This document shows positions 8,728-17,555 of a stretch of DNA of 64,000 nt, piece by piece (within the stretch, counting starts at the first letter, position 1; every line of letters starts with the position of its first letter). A program made the translations under genes and the position numbers. Location: contig JAPOQV010000496.1 in the NCBI GenBank assembly GCA_026710565.1, forward strand, positions 1 through 64,000, in the 5' to 3' direction. Source of the DNA: Spirochaetaceae bacterium (GTDB taxonomy: Bacteria > Spirochaetota > Spirochaetia > SZUA-6 > Bin103). The notes below the pieces were generated by a model. It saw nothing but the letters and a program-made list of their open reading frames with translations, searched no databases and was not told where the DNA came from.

Positions 8728-8756
8728 TTGACAGCGGCCGGCGGCGTGGCTACCTT
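8728..8756 (+). promoter_or_regulatory. Promoter of the parvulin-type chaperone gene
   Basis: TTGACA (8728-8733), 17 nt, TACCTT (8751-8756). Only 8 nt separate the -10 from the ATG at 8765, predicting a leaderless mRNA. Confidence 0.65.
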
Positions 8757-8764
8757 CGTCGTCC

Positions 8765-10264
8765 ATGGCGCGGGGCGGCAACCCGCTGGCCGTGGAGGCA
8801 CGCAGGAACCGGTCTTACCTCCTCTACGGGCTCAGCATCGTGGTAATGGTCATCATCGGCGTGTCGATGATCGGTACGCTGGCCCCGTCCGGGGTCGGCT
8901 CGAGCGGGTCCACGATCGTGTTCGGGACCTACGACGGCCAGGAACTCTCGTACACCCCGACCAACTTCTTCGGAGCGGCGTACGATCGGTTCTACCAGCT
9001 CTACACCGCGCAGGCGACGGAACAGACCGATCAGCGGCTCGTGATCAGCAACATTTGGCGCGACGCGTACAACGCCACCGTTCTGCACACCGCGCAGGTG
9101 CATATTGCGGAGGCCGGCGGCGTCCATGTTTCCCAGCAACGCGTCGACGAGACATTCATCGAGTCGGTTGCACGCTACGACGACCTCGAGCGGATGCCGG
9201 TGACCACGCGCGAAGGCAACCTGGAACGACTGCACGAGTTGCTGCTCAGCCAGCGCTACCGGGATGATCTGACGCGCGGCCGCCTGACCGGTGAGAGCGA
9301 GATCGCCTTCTACGAGGAGATGATCCGCCACGAGCGGCGTTTCGAGTTCGTCAGCCTGAGCTACGGCGCCTACCCCGACGAGCAGGTCGCAGCATACGCC
9401 GCAGACAACGCGGGCGATTTCCGCCGCGTCGGCCTCAGCCGCATCCAGATCAGAGGCGAAGCCGAAGCCGCCGAGGAGATCCGGCAGCGCATCGTTTCCG
9501 GCACAGCCACGTTCGAGGACCAGGCGCGCGCCCATTCGCAGGACGGGTTCCGTGAATCCGGCGGCGACATGGGACTTCGCTATTTCTTCGACGTGAGCCG
9601 TGCCTTCGATGATCCGGAAACGGCGAACCAGGTGTTCGCCCTCGGCGAAGGTGAGGTGTCCCCCGTGCTCGCCGGACGCTCGGAAGACGTCTTCTACCTC
9701 TACCGTGCCGACAGCCGGGTCATCGAGCCCGACTTCTCGGACACGGAAACCCTCGCCACGGTCCGGGCCTTCCTGGTCACCTTCGAACGCGGCCGGGTGG
9801 AAGACTACCTGCTGGGGCAGGCCGACCGGTTCGCCGTGGCGGCGTCGCAGACCGACTTCCACACGGCCGCCACCGATCTCGAGCTGACCGTGCACGCGAC
9901 CGAATGGTTTCCGATCAACTTCCGGAACAAGGTGTCTCTGCGCGAGGTCAGGGCCGCGGGCGACCTGCCGCTTCTGTCCGGGGCCGAGGAGTTCGAGGAG
10001 TTCTTCCAGCAGGGCTTCGCGCTGCAGCGGATCGGTGACGTATCGGCACCCGTCCGCCTGACCGATCAGGTGATCGTGCTCAGCCTGCTCGACGAGCGCG
10101 AGCTGCCCCAGGAGCACCTGCGCAACGAGGTGCTCGGGGAGAGCATGTTCGGCTGGTTCGCCGAACGGGCGATCAACGACGACTTGGTGTGGTGGGTCAA
10201 CAACAGCGGCCTGCTGGAGGACAACTTCGCGCAGGCGCTCGCGGTCGTCACGGGCGGCGGCTGA
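8765..10264 (+). CDS. SurA/PpiD-like periplasmic peptidyl-prolyl isomerase (parvulin)
   Basis: A 499-residue protein with one N-terminal membrane anchor (about 18-40, LLYGLSIVVMVIIGVSMIG) and a long extracytoplasmic helical part. A parvulin-like domain lies at about 220-320 (LSRIQIRG..., SQDGFRESGGDMGL, VFALGEGEVSPVL). This layout is that of PpiD/SurA/PrsA-type folding helpers for exported proteins. The start is fixed by the Arg-rich MARGGN N-terminus just downstream of a strong promoter. No Shine-Dalgarno precedes it. It is convergent with lepA, 39 bases away. PPIase activity is inferred from the fold. Confidence 0.82.
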   Translation: MARGGNPLAVEARRNRSYLLYGLSIVVMVIIGVSMIGTLAPSGVGSSGSTIVFGTYDGQELSYTPTNFFGAAYDRFYQLYTAQATEQTDQRLVISNIWRDAYNATVLHTAQVHIAEAGGVHVSQQRVDETFIESVARYDDLERMPVTTREGNLERLHELLLSQRYRDDLTRGRLTGESEIAFYEEMIRHERRFEFVSLSYGAYPDEQVAAYAADNAGDFRRVGLSRIQIRGEAEAAEEIRQRIVSGTATFEDQARAHSQDGFRESGGDMGLRYFFDVSRAFDDPETANQVFALGEGEVSPVLAGRSEDVFYLYRADSRVIEPDFSDTETLATVRAFLVTFERGRVEDYLLGQADRFAVAASQTDFHTAATDLELTVHATEWFPINFRNKVSLREVRAAGDLPLLSGAEEFEEFFQQGFALQRIGDVSAPVRLTDQVIVLSLLDERELPQEHLRNEVLGESMFGWFAERAINDDLVWWVNNSGLLEDNFAQALAVVTGGG

Positions 10265-10303
10265 CCTGCACCAAGCCCCGGCCCGAGCAGGGGACTTGAG
10301 AAC

Positions 10304-12103
10304 TTACGCGTCGGCGCCGCGCAGCACCGCCACGAACGCGTCCTTGGGGATCTGTACGGCACCTACCGCCTTCATGCGTTTCTTTCCGGCCTTCTGCTTC
10401 TCCAGCAGCTTGCGCTTGCGCGTGACGTCACCCCCATACAGCTTCGCGGTCACGTCCTTGCGATAGGCGTTGATCGTCTCCCGGGCGATGATCTGACCGC
10501 CGATCGCTCCCTGCACGGGGATCTTGAACTGATGACGCGGGATCTCGTCGCGAAGCCTGCGGCACACCTCGCGCGCGCGACGGACCGCCGAACCGCGGTA
10601 CACCAATTGTGCCAGCGCGTCCACGGGCTGGCCGTTCAACAGGACGTCCAGCCGCACGATGTCCGTGTCACGGTAGTCGGCGACCTCGTAGTCGAATGAC
10701 GCGTAGCCGCGGGTGACGGACTTCAGCCGGTCGTAGAAGTCGGTCACGATGTCCGCCAGCGGCAGGTCGAAGTGGAGCTCCATGCGCGTCTCATCCAGGT
10801 AGTTGAGGGACTGCTGGATGCCGCGCCGCTCCAGACAGGTGGTGATCACCGCGCCGACGTACTCGGACGGCGTGATGATCGACGCGCGTACATACGGCTC
10901 CTGTGTCTGCTCGATGCTGCCCGGGTCCGGAAATTCGCCCGGCGTATGCACGCTGAACTCCGACCCGTCCTGGAGCCGCATCCGATACTCGACCGACGGG
11001 GCGGTCAGGACCACGCCCAGTCCGAACTCCCGCTCCAGCCGCTCCTGCACAACCTCCAGGTGCAGCAGGCCGAGGAAACCGCAACGAAACCCGAAGCCGA
11101 GCGCCACCGACGACTCCTTGGCGAAGCTCAGGGTGGAGTCATTGAGCTGCAGGCGCTCCAGCCCCGCGGCCAGCTCGTCATACTGGTCGGCGTCGATGGG
11201 GTAGATGGCCGCGAAGACCACCGGCTTTGCCTCCCGGAACCCGGGCAGGGGCGCCTGGCACGGACGCTCCGCCTCGGTGATGGTGTTGCCCACGCGCGCC
11301 TGCCCCACCGATCTGATTCCGGCTACCAGGTAACCGACCTCGCCCGCGTTCAGGATATCCGCCGGTCGCGGCTTGATCCCGAACAGCCCCAGCTCCTCCA
11401 CCCGGTAGGTGGCATCGTCACCCGCCCAGAAGCGGATGCGCGCGTTCGGGACGATCCGGCCGGATACCACGCGGAGGTGCACGACCACTCCGCGGTACGG
11501 ATCGTAGGCGGAGTCGAACACCAGCGCCTGCAGCGGCGCCTGCGGGTCGCCGTCGGGCGGGGGAATGCGCGTGACGATCGCTTCCAGGAGCTGGTCGATC
11601 CCCTGGCCGGTCTTGGCGGACACGAGCATCGCGTCCTCCCCGTCGAGGCCCAGGTCCCGTTCTATCTGCCCCCGGGTCCGATCGACGTCCGCGGCCGCCA
11701 GGTCGACCTTGTTGATCACCGGGATCACTTCCAGGTCGTGCTCCAACGCGAGGTAGTAGTTGGCCAGGGTCTGCGCCTCCACGCCCTGCGTGGCATCCAC
11801 CAGCAGCAGCGCGCCCTCGCAGGCGCTGATCACCCGCGACACCTCGTAGGTGAAGTCGACGTGTCCGGGGGTGTCGACCAGGTTCAGGAGATAGCGGGTG
11901 CCGTCGTGCTGGTGCGGTAGCGAGATCGCCTGCGACTTGATCGTGATGCCGCGCTCACGCTCGATGTCCATGCTGTCGAGCAACCGGTCGTGGAACTCCC
12001 GGTCCGACACGACGTGCGCTCGCTGGATGAAGCGATCGGCCAGCGTCGACTTGCCGTGGTCGATGTGGGCGATGATGCAGAAGTTGCGAATCGGCTCGTG
12101 CAC
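10304..12103 (-). CDS. lepA: Elongation factor 4 (ribosomal back-translocase GTPase)
   Basis: A 599-residue LepA/EF4. The G1 motif is AHIDHGKST near residues 9-17, with DTPGHVDF and NKVDLA as G3 and G4. The LepA-specific C-terminal domain ends in ETINAYRKDVTAKLYGGDVTRKRKLLEKQK. The start is a GTG at 12103 (VHEPIRNFCIIAHIDHG); the longer upstream open frame is antisense to ftsH and is rejected. It is the last gene of the run tRNA-Gln-rplY-pth-tilS-ftsH-lepA, 26 bases after ftsH. Confidence 0.96.
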   Translation of the reverse strand: MHEPIRNFCIIAHIDHGKSTLADRFIQRAHVVSDREFHDRLLDSMDIERERGITIKSQAISLPHQHDGTRYLLNLVDTPGHVDFTYEVSRVISACEGALLLVDATQGVEAQTLANYYLALEHDLEVIPVINKVDLAAADVDRTRGQIERDLGLDGEDAMLVSAKTGQGIDQLLEAIVTRIPPPDGDPQAPLQALVFDSAYDPYRGVVVHLRVVSGRIVPNARIRFWAGDDATYRVEELGLFGIKPRPADILNAGEVGYLVAGIRSVGQARVGNTITEAERPCQAPLPGFREAKPVVFAAIYPIDADQYDELAAGLERLQLNDSTLSFAKESSVALGFGFRCGFLGLLHLEVVQERLEREFGLGVVLTAPSVEYRMRLQDGSEFSVHTPGEFPDPGSIEQTQEPYVRASIITPSEYVGAVITTCLERRGIQQSLNYLDETRMELHFDLPLADIVTDFYDRLKSVTRGYASFDYEVADYRDTDIVRLDVLLNGQPVDALAQLVYRGSAVRRAREVCRRLRDEIPRHQFKIPVQGAIGGQIIARETINAYRKDVTAKLYGGDVTRKRKLLEKQKAGKKRMKAVGAVQIPKDAFVAVLRGADA

Positions 12104-12129
12104 GGTCGGACTCCGTGAAAGTGACCCCC

Positions 12130-14022
12130 TCAGGCCGGCCGGCCTTCGGCCAGCGCGTCGCCGCCGGACAGGTCTTCGCGCTCGGGGAAGCCGAGCAGGA
12201 TGCGGATCTCCGCATCCTCGATCGTCTCCCTTTCCAGCAGCGCGGTGGCCAGCATCTGCAGCTGATGGTCGTGCGTCTTGAGAAGCTCGGTCGCCTCCTG
12301 CAGCCGCGACGACAGGATGGCGCCCACTTCCTGGTCGATGTGGCGAGCCGTTTCCTCCGAGTAGTCCTTGTGCCGGGCGATCTCCTTGCCGAGAAAGATG
12401 GGTTCTTCCTTCTGGCCGTACGAAATCGGGCCCAACGTCTCGCTCATGCCCCACTCACAGACCATGCGCCGCGCCAGCTCGGTGGCCTGCTCGATGTCGT
12501 TCTGAGCCCCGGTGCTGGTCTCGCCGTAGCGCAGCTTCTCCGCAGCGTAGCCCCCCATGGTGATGGTGATGCGGTCCAGCAGCCAGCCCTTGCCACGCGT
12601 GTACATGTCGTTCTCAGGCAGCGAGAAGGAAATGCCGAGTGCCTGGCCGTGCGGGACGATCGTGACCTTGTGCAACGGGTCGGCGTGCTCCAGGTGGTAA
12701 TGGAGCAGCGCATGGCCGCCTTCGTGATAGGCGATTATCTCCCGCTCGGCCGGCTGGATCACCTTGGACCGCCGCGCCAAGCCCATCATGATCTTGTCGC
12801 GCGCTTCTTCCAGGTGGGCCATGCCCACCTGATCCTTGCCGTTGCGAGCGGCCAGCAACGCCGCCTCATTGACGATATTGGCCAGATCCGCGCCCGAGCA
12901 GCCGGGAGTGGCGCGGGCGACCCGGTTGAGGTCCACGTCCTTGCCGACCGGAATCTTGCTGGAGTGGATCTTGAGGATCTCGTGCCGTCCCTGGACGTCA
13001 GGCATGTCGACGACGACCTGGCGATCGAACCGGCCCGGCCGGAGCAGCGCGGGATCCAGGACGTCAGGCCGGTTGGTCGCGGCGATGATGATCACGCCGT
13101 CCTTGGTGTCGAAGCCGTCCATCTCCACCAGCATCTGGTTGAGCGTCTGCTCGCGCTCGTCGTGGCCGCCGCCGTAGCCGGCGCCCCGCGTGCGGCCGAC
13201 CGCGTCCAGCTCGTCGATGAACAGGATGCAAGGGGCGTGCTTGCGCCCCTGCTCGAACAGGTCGCGCACCCGGCTGGCGCCCACGCCGACGAACATCTCC
13301 ACGAAGTCGGAACCGGACATGTGGAAGAACGGCACGTTCGCTTCACCGGCGATCGCTTTCGCCAGCAGGGTCTTGCCGGTTCCCGGCATCCCGACCAGCA
13401 GCACCCCCTTGGGTATCTTGGCGCCGATGCGCGAGAACTTGGCCGGATTGCTGAGGAACTCCACCACTTCCTCGAGCTCGTACTTGGCTTCTTCCTGGCC
13501 GGCGACGTCGGTGAAGCTGATCTTCTTGCTGGTGTCCATGTAGCGCTTGGCGCGGCTCTTGCCGAAGGAGAAGGCACGGTTGCCGGAGCCCTGCACCTGG
13601 CGAAACATGAACCAGATGAAGAAGATGCCGAGCACCCACGGCAGGAACTCGATGAAGATGCGGAAGGGCGAAACCGGCTTCGGCCCGCCTGTGACCCGCA
13701 CCCCGCTGCTCTCCAGCCGGTTCAGAAGCTGCGGATCATGATACGGGATGGTGGTCCTGAACTGTCTGTTGTCGTCCCGGTAAGTGCCAAGGATCTCGAA
13801 CCCGTCGACGATCTTGACCTCCGCGACCTCCTTGCCGTCGACATAGGCCAGGAACACGGAGTAGGCGATCTCCTGCGCGAAACTGCGCTCGTTGTTGTAG
13901 ACGACCAGCAGCACGAACAAGGCGATCAGCGCGAGCAGGGTGATCAGCGCGACCCGGTTGTTGAACGGAAGCTTGGGCAACCCCGGGTCCGGCTTCTTCG
14001 GCTCTTGCGAACGGTTACTCAC
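12130..14022 (-). CDS. ftsH: ATP-dependent zinc metalloprotease FtsH
   Basis: A 630-residue membrane AAA+ protease that degrades misfolded membrane and regulatory proteins. Transmembrane helices are at about 23-42 ([19 protein letters not shown]) and 124-141 ([15 protein letters not shown]). Walker A GMPGTGKT is near 209 and the second-region-of-homology block is [20 protein letters not shown]. The zinc motif HEGGH is near 430; most FtsH have HEAGH, but the HExxH ligands are kept. The ATG overlaps the tilS stop by 4 nt, the widespread tilS-ftsH arrangement. Confidence 0.97.
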   Translation of the reverse strand: MSNRSQEPKKPDPGLPKLPFNNRVALITLLALIALFVLLVVYNNERSFAQEIAYSVFLAYVDGKEVAEVKIVDGFEILGTYRDDNRQFRTTIPYHDPQLLNRLESSGVRVTGGPKPVSPFRIFIEFLPWVLGIFFIWFMFRQVQGSGNRAFSFGKSRAKRYMDTSKKISFTDVAGQEEAKYELEEVVEFLSNPAKFSRIGAKIPKGVLLVGMPGTGKTLLAKAIAGEANVPFFHMSGSDFVEMFVGVGASRVRDLFEQGRKHAPCILFIDELDAVGRTRGAGYGGGHDEREQTLNQMLVEMDGFDTKDGVIIIAATNRPDVLDPALLRPGRFDRQVVVDMPDVQGRHEILKIHSSKIPVGKDVDLNRVARATPGCSGADLANIVNEAALLAARNGKDQVGMAHLEEARDKIMMGLARRSKVIQPAEREIIAYHEGGHALLHYHLEHADPLHKVTIVPHGQALGISFSLPENDMYTRGKGWLLDRITITMGGYAAEKLRYGETSTGAQNDIEQATELARRMVCEWGMSETLGPISYGQKEEPIFLGKEIARHKDYSEETARHIDQEVGAILSSRLQEATELLKTHDHQLQMLATALLERETIEDAEIRILLGFPEREDLSGGDALAEGRPA

Positions 14023-15476
14023 GACTCCTCCTCCACGCGGCTGATCGCGATCACCGCGCCCGGGCCGCCGCCCTTGCCGTCGGCACCGTTCTCACTGTCA
14101 GCACAGCGTACGCTCCGCACGTCCTGATACCCGAACGCACCACCGCAGACCGCCAGCACGCCACGATTATCGGCGATCACGGGAATCATCCACCGACGCG
14201 CTTCCGGCGCGCCCCACTCGCGCAGCAGGGCGGCGAGAGGCTTGACGCCGGAGTGCAGTCGGATGCTATCTCCGGGCCGGCACGACCGAACCAGGAGGGG
14301 TCCGTCAATCGAGCCCACCCGCACGCCGGGTATCGACACGGCGGAAGTCGACCCTGTGCCGGCAACCGTGCGTCCGCCAGCCACGGGTTCCGCTTTCCGG
14401 ATTTCGACCTGCGTCTCCGGTATTTTATACGATCCGCTCCTTACGGCCTCCCAAAGATAGCCGGTTCCGGCGCCATGGACAACCGCGGCCGACATGACCA
14501 GATGGGTTGCCAGGCGCTCGATGACCACTCCATGGCCGGCCGCGCGCACCCGCGCCGCGTCGCGGATCGCCGCCTGCTGAATGGGAAGCAGGAATCGGCG
14601 GGGCAGGCGGCGCGGACCCGTGCCGCGCAGCAGAAGGTCGTACCCCTGGAAGAGCGCCTCCATCTGCAGCGCCCGCGGAGCGGTCCGGAATTCCTGCCAC
14701 GGCAAGGCGATGCCGAGAGCGGTTCGCCTCCAGGGAAGTCGCTCCGCCGCCTGCGCCGCGACGAAAGCCTGAGTCTCCTCGGCCTGCCTCCCGACCTCGG
14801 CAAGACGCGTTGCGGCCCCCGGGAACCCGCGTTCGATGTCGCCCAGCAGGTCGCGCACCCGGTTGCGGGTGAAACGCGGGTCGCCGTTCTGCGAGTCCCC
14901 ACGGAACGCCAGACCCTCGGCATCCAACCACGCACGCAGATCGTCACGCCGCACCGCCCCGAGCGGACGGATGACACGGCCGCGCCGTGCCCGCATGCCG
15001 CCGAGGCCGGCCACGCCCGTTCCCTGCAGCGCCCGCATGAGCACGGTCTCCGCCCGGTCGTCGGCGGTGTGGCCCACCGCGATCCACTCGGCGCGGCACT
15101 CGTCGGCCAGACCCTCCAGAAAGCGATAGCGGGCGGCGCGGGCGGCCGCCTCCGGGCCTCCCCGAACGGACGCCTCCCCCGGGGTAGGGACGCCCACCCG
15201 CAGCGGCACCTGCAGCCGGCTCGACTCCGCACGTGCGTGTGCGATGTCCCCGTCGATATCGCAGCGGGGCCGCAGGCCGTGGTCGAAGTACGCGGCGACC
15301 ACGTCGATACCCAGCCGCGTGCGCAACCGGCACAACAGCGCCAGCAGCGCCGTGGAATCGGGACCCGTGGAGTATCCGGCGACCACGGTCTGGCCGTGCC
15401 CGACGCCAAGAGACCGCAGGGCGTCCCCTGCTTCGGCCGGGATCGCCTCAATCCGGTTCGTATGAGTTGACCGCAT
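14019..15476 (-). CDS. tilS: tRNA(Ile)-lysidine synthetase
   Basis: A 485-residue TilS, which converts C34 of tRNA-Ile(CAU) to lysidine using ATP. The N-type PP-loop is STGPDS (36-41), a variant of SGGxDS with the first Gly replaced by Thr. Other family blocks are DHGLRP, VGHTADDRAETVLMRALQGTGVAGLGGM and IRPLG. The C-terminal substrate-binding region contains RPGDSIRLHSGVKPLAALLREW. It overlaps the 3' end of pth by 29 nt and ftsH by 4 nt, indicating tight coupling. Confidence 0.93.
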   Translation of the reverse strand: MRSTHTNRIEAIPAEAGDALRSLGVGHGQTVVAGYSTGPDSTALLALLCRLRTRLGIDVVAAYFDHGLRPRCDIDGDIAHARAESSRLQVPLRVGVPTPGEASVRGGPEAAARAARYRFLEGLADECRAEWIAVGHTADDRAETVLMRALQGTGVAGLGGMRARRGRVIRPLGAVRRDDLRAWLDAEGLAFRGDSQNGDPRFTRNRVRDLLGDIERGFPGAATRLAEVGRQAEETQAFVAAQAAERLPWRRTALGIALPWQEFRTAPRALQMEALFQGYDLLLRGTGPRRLPRRFLLPIQQAAIRDAARVRAAGHGVVIERLATHLVMSAAVVHGAGTGYLWEAVRSGSYKIPETQVEIRKAEPVAGGRTVAGTGSTSAVSIPGVRVGSIDGPLLVRSCRPGDSIRLHSGVKPLAALLREWGAPEARRWMIPVIADNRGVLAVCGGAFGYQDVRSVRCADSENGADGKGGGPGAVIAISRVEEES

Positions 15477-16017
15477 TCATCACCCGATCGATCGGTTCGT
15501 TCAACATGCGCGGTACATGCTCCGCGGCGAAGCGCTCGGCCGCCTCGATGCGCCGGCGATCGTCCGAGCCCGGCGCGCCCAGCACGTGGCCGATCACGTC
15601 GCCCCTGCCGTCAGGTCGGCCCACGCCGACCCACAACCGAGGAAACCCGTCGCCGCCGACGGCGGCGATGATCGACGCCAGTCCGTTGTGGCCGCCGGAG
15701 GATCCCGAGCGCTTCAAGCGCACCGCCCCTGCAGGCAGATCGATGGAGTCGCAGATGACAAGGGTCTCCGCCAGCGTGCATCCGCTGAACCGAAGAAGCG
15801 CGGCAAGCACGTCGCCGGAACGGTTCATCATGGTCAGTGGCTCCGCCAGGAAGACACTGCCGTCGTCGGACCCGACGCGCGCCACGGTGTAGCGGCCGAT
15901 CCCCCTTCGCTTCATCCGCGCGCCGGCCGCATCAGCCAACGCCTCCACGATCCGAAACCCGACGTTGTGCCGCGTGTCCTTGTACCGGGGACCGGGATTG
16001 CCCAGACCGACGACCAG
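15448..16017 (-). CDS. pth: Peptidyl-tRNA hydrolase, apparent CTG start
   Basis: A 189-residue Pth that frees tRNA from peptidyl-tRNA. The true N-terminus must include VVGLGNPGPRYKDTRHNVGF, which carries the conserved Asn (7) and catalytic His (17). No ATG, GTG or TTG exists in this frame upstream of it; the first canonical start is a GTG at 15948, beyond the active site. CTG at 16017 gives exactly the usual (M)VVGLGNPG beginning and is preceded by GAAGG about 7-8 nt away, a plausible Shine-Dalgarno. CDSIDLP and GHNGL blocks follow. It lies between rplY and tilS in one operon. Confidence 0.88.
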   Translation of the reverse strand: MVVGLGNPGPRYKDTRHNVGFRIVEALADAAGARMKRRGIGRYTVARVGSDDGSVFLAEPLTMMNRSGDVLAALLRFSGCTLAETLVICDSIDLPAGAVRLKRSGSSGGHNGLASIIAAVGGDGFPRLWVGVGRPDGRGDVIGHVLGAPGSDDRRRIEAAERFAAEHVPRMLNEPIDRVMNAVNSYEPD

Positions 16018-16034
16018 GAGCCGACCTTCGGACG

Positions 16035-16079
16035 CGCCCGGCCTATGCCCCGCCGGCCTATGCCTTGCCGGCCTATTCC
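16035..16079 (+). repeat. 15-bp tandem repeat x3 at the rplY/pth junction
   Basis: GGCCTATGCC, GGCCTATGCC and GGCCTATTCC recur at exact 15-bp spacing (16040, 16055, 16070). On the coding strand the last copy includes the rplY stop TAG; the others fill the rplY-pth spacer. Confidence 0.8.
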
Positions 16080-16699
16080 TCTGCGTCGGGAACCTCGATG
16101 TCGTCTCCTGCCTCTTCGATCTCCTCCTCGTCGACCTCTTCTTCCTCCTCGGCCAAGCGGTGAGCGACCAGGCAGACCACCTGGTCAGCGGAGCTCAGGA
16201 CGCGAACGCCTGCCGGCGTGTCGAGGTCGCGCACGTGTATCGAGTGCCCGCTGTCCATCCCCTCGATGTCGATGTCGAGGCTTTCTGGCAAGTCGCGCGG
16301 CAGGCACTCGACGTGCAGCTCCCGCATCAGCGTCTCCAGGATGCCTCCTTCGCGTACTCCGACCGGGGTGCCCAGGAAGTGCAGGGGGACGTGGGTGCGC
16401 AGGGTCCGGCCGGCAACCACCTCGAGGAAGTCGATGTGCAGGAGCGTGTCGGTGATGCGGTCGGTCTGGTAGTCCTTGATGAGCACGTCGCGTTCGCCGT
16501 CACCGCTGGCAAGCGAGATGATGGTGCTCTCGGAAGCATGGCGGAACAGCCGCTGCACCTCCTTCGCGTCAAGGGAGATCGACTCTGCCTCGGCCCCACC
16601 GTATACTACCGCCGGCACCCGCCCTTCACGGCGCAGCCGGCGCGACTCCCGCGTCCGGGTCTTCAATCTGGGCTCAGCCCGTAATGCCAATCTCTCCAC
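16073..16699 (-). CDS. rplY: 50S ribosomal protein L25 (CTC/TL5 family)
   Basis: A 208-residue general stress/CTC form of L25, which binds 5S rRNA. The N-terminal L25 domain contains RRLRREGRVPAVVYGG. The C-terminal TL5 beta-domain contains HVPLHFLGTPVGVREGGILE, DLPESLDIDIEGMDSGHSIHVRDL. It ends in a strongly acidic tail with EEEEEVDEEEIEEAGDD. The start is a GTG at 16699, 22 bases downstream of tRNA-Gln, so it is probably expressed from the tRNA promoter. Confidence 0.93.
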   Translation of the reverse strand: MERLALRAEPRLKTRTRESRRLRREGRVPAVVYGGAEAESISLDAKEVQRLFRHASESTIISLASGDGERDVLIKDYQTDRITDTLLHIDFLEVVAGRTLRTHVPLHFLGTPVGVREGGILETLMRELHVECLPRDLPESLDIDIEGMDSGHSIHVRDLDTPAGVRVLSSADQVVCLVAHRLAEEEEEVDEEEIEEAGDDIEVPDAEE

Positions 16700-16721
16700 G
16701 TATCTGCTCCATATGTATCAT

Positions 16722-16793
16722 CTGGGACGGCAGGATTCGAACCTGCGAATGCCGGTACCAAAAACCGGTGGCTTACCGCTTGCCGACGTCCCA
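16722..16793 (-). tRNA. tRNA-Gln (TTG)
   Basis: Cloverleaf on the minus strand. The acceptor TGGGACG pairs with CGTCCCA and the discriminator is G. The anticodon stem CCGGT/ACCGG has loop TTTTGGT, anticodon TTG. The T-arm contains GGTTCGAATCC. It is immediately upstream of rplY. CCA is not encoded. Confidence 0.95.
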
Positions 16794-16803
16794 TCGACAC
16801 AGA

Positions 16804-16832
16804 ATTATACGGACGGTGAACACGATTTGGAA
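16804..16832 (-). promoter_or_regulatory. Promoter of tRNA-Gln/rplY operon
   Basis: A perfect TATAAT lies at 16804-16809 on the minus strand, about 10 nt upstream of the tRNA. The -35 region (TCCAAA at 17 nt spacing) is poor. Confidence 0.5.
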
Positions 16833-16907
16833 ACCGCTGCCTCGATCTCATCCCTCGCCGCGCCGCCCGGGGGGACGGCGTACGACCGGTTCCTGACGGA
16901 TCCGGGG

Positions 16908-17147
16908 ATGCCGCGAAGCCGGCAGCCACCGCCGACCCGCGTCCGGCGCTTCGCCGTGGACGACGACGAGCCGGCCGATTTCGATGAGCTCGACGACTTC
17001 GACGACGACGAGGAGATCGACGACGAAAGGATCGAGGACGAGGACGACCTCGACTACGACGAGGACGAGGACTACGACGAGGACGAGTTCGAGGACGCCT
17101 TCGCCGACACTGACGGCGCTTGGCGGACTCCTACTTCGACTGCCTAG
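16908..17147 (+). CDS. Small, extremely acidic hypothetical protein
   Basis: A 79-residue frame from an ATG at 16908. After a basic start (MPRSRQPPPTRVRRF) about 50 residues are mostly Asp/Glu (for example DDFDDDEEIDDER), ending DTDGAWRTPTSTA. The antisense of this stretch is Ser/Arg-rich low-complexity, so the plus strand is the more protein-like. The last 17 bases overlap the 3' end of convergent rsfS. No clear promoter or Shine-Dalgarno is seen, and the frame is open further upstream. I do not recognise a family; acidic tails of this kind occur in DNA mimics and RNA polymerase delta-like proteins, but no link is shown. Confidence 0.42.
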   Translation: MPRSRQPPPTRVRRFAVDDDEPADFDELDDFDDDEEIDDERIEDEDDLDYDEDEDYDEDEFEDAFADTDGAWRTPTSTA

Positions 17148-17553
17148 GGTTCGGGCGCGAACCGCCGTCGCGGAAGACAGCCGGACTCCGGAACCAGAGC
17201 CTCTCCAACTCGTAGAACCGCCGCTGATCGTCGGTCATGAGGTGGACCACGACGCTTCCCAGATCGACGAGTACCCACCCGCTGTCGTCCGGTGCACGGC
17301 GCAGGCTGTGCCCTGAGCGCTCGCGGCCGGTGTCACCCATCCGGCGCAACGCGTTGTCCAGGTGGCGAAGAACGCCGCGCAGATGAGCGTGACTCCGCGT
17401 CGTCGCGATCACGAAGTAGTCGGTCCAGCCACTCTGCCTGCTCACGTCGAGGACGACCGTCTCCTCGGCCTGGTGCTCGACGAGCAACTCGGCCAAGGCC
17501 AGGGCCGTTCCCAGGCTTCCGCTCGCGAGGTTGCCGTCTTCCTGTCGTGCCAT
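17131..17553 (-). CDS. rsfS: Ribosomal silencing factor RsfS
   Basis: A 140-residue RsfS/Iojap protein, which binds L14 and blocks subunit joining when nutrients are limiting. Family blocks are VVLDVSRQSGWTDYFVIATTRSHAHLRGVLRHL and DSGWVLVDLGSVVVHLMTDDQRRFYELERLW. The ATG at 17553 lies 2 nt after the stop of the LCP gene, giving the order nadD-LCP-rsfS. The tail is convergent with, and overlaps, the acidic frame by 17 nt. Confidence 0.93.
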   Translation of the reverse strand: MARQEDGNLASGSLGTALALAELLVEHQAEETVVLDVSRQSGWTDYFVIATTRSHAHLRGVLRHLDNALRRMGDTGRERSGHSLRRAPDDSGWVLVDLGSVVVHLMTDDQRRFYELERLWFRSPAVFRDGGSRPNPRQSK

Positions 17554-17555
17554 GG

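Noticed and set aside
10265..10303. Possible terminator between the parvulin gene and lepA
   Set aside because: No stable stem-loop or T-tract could be found in the 39-bp gap.
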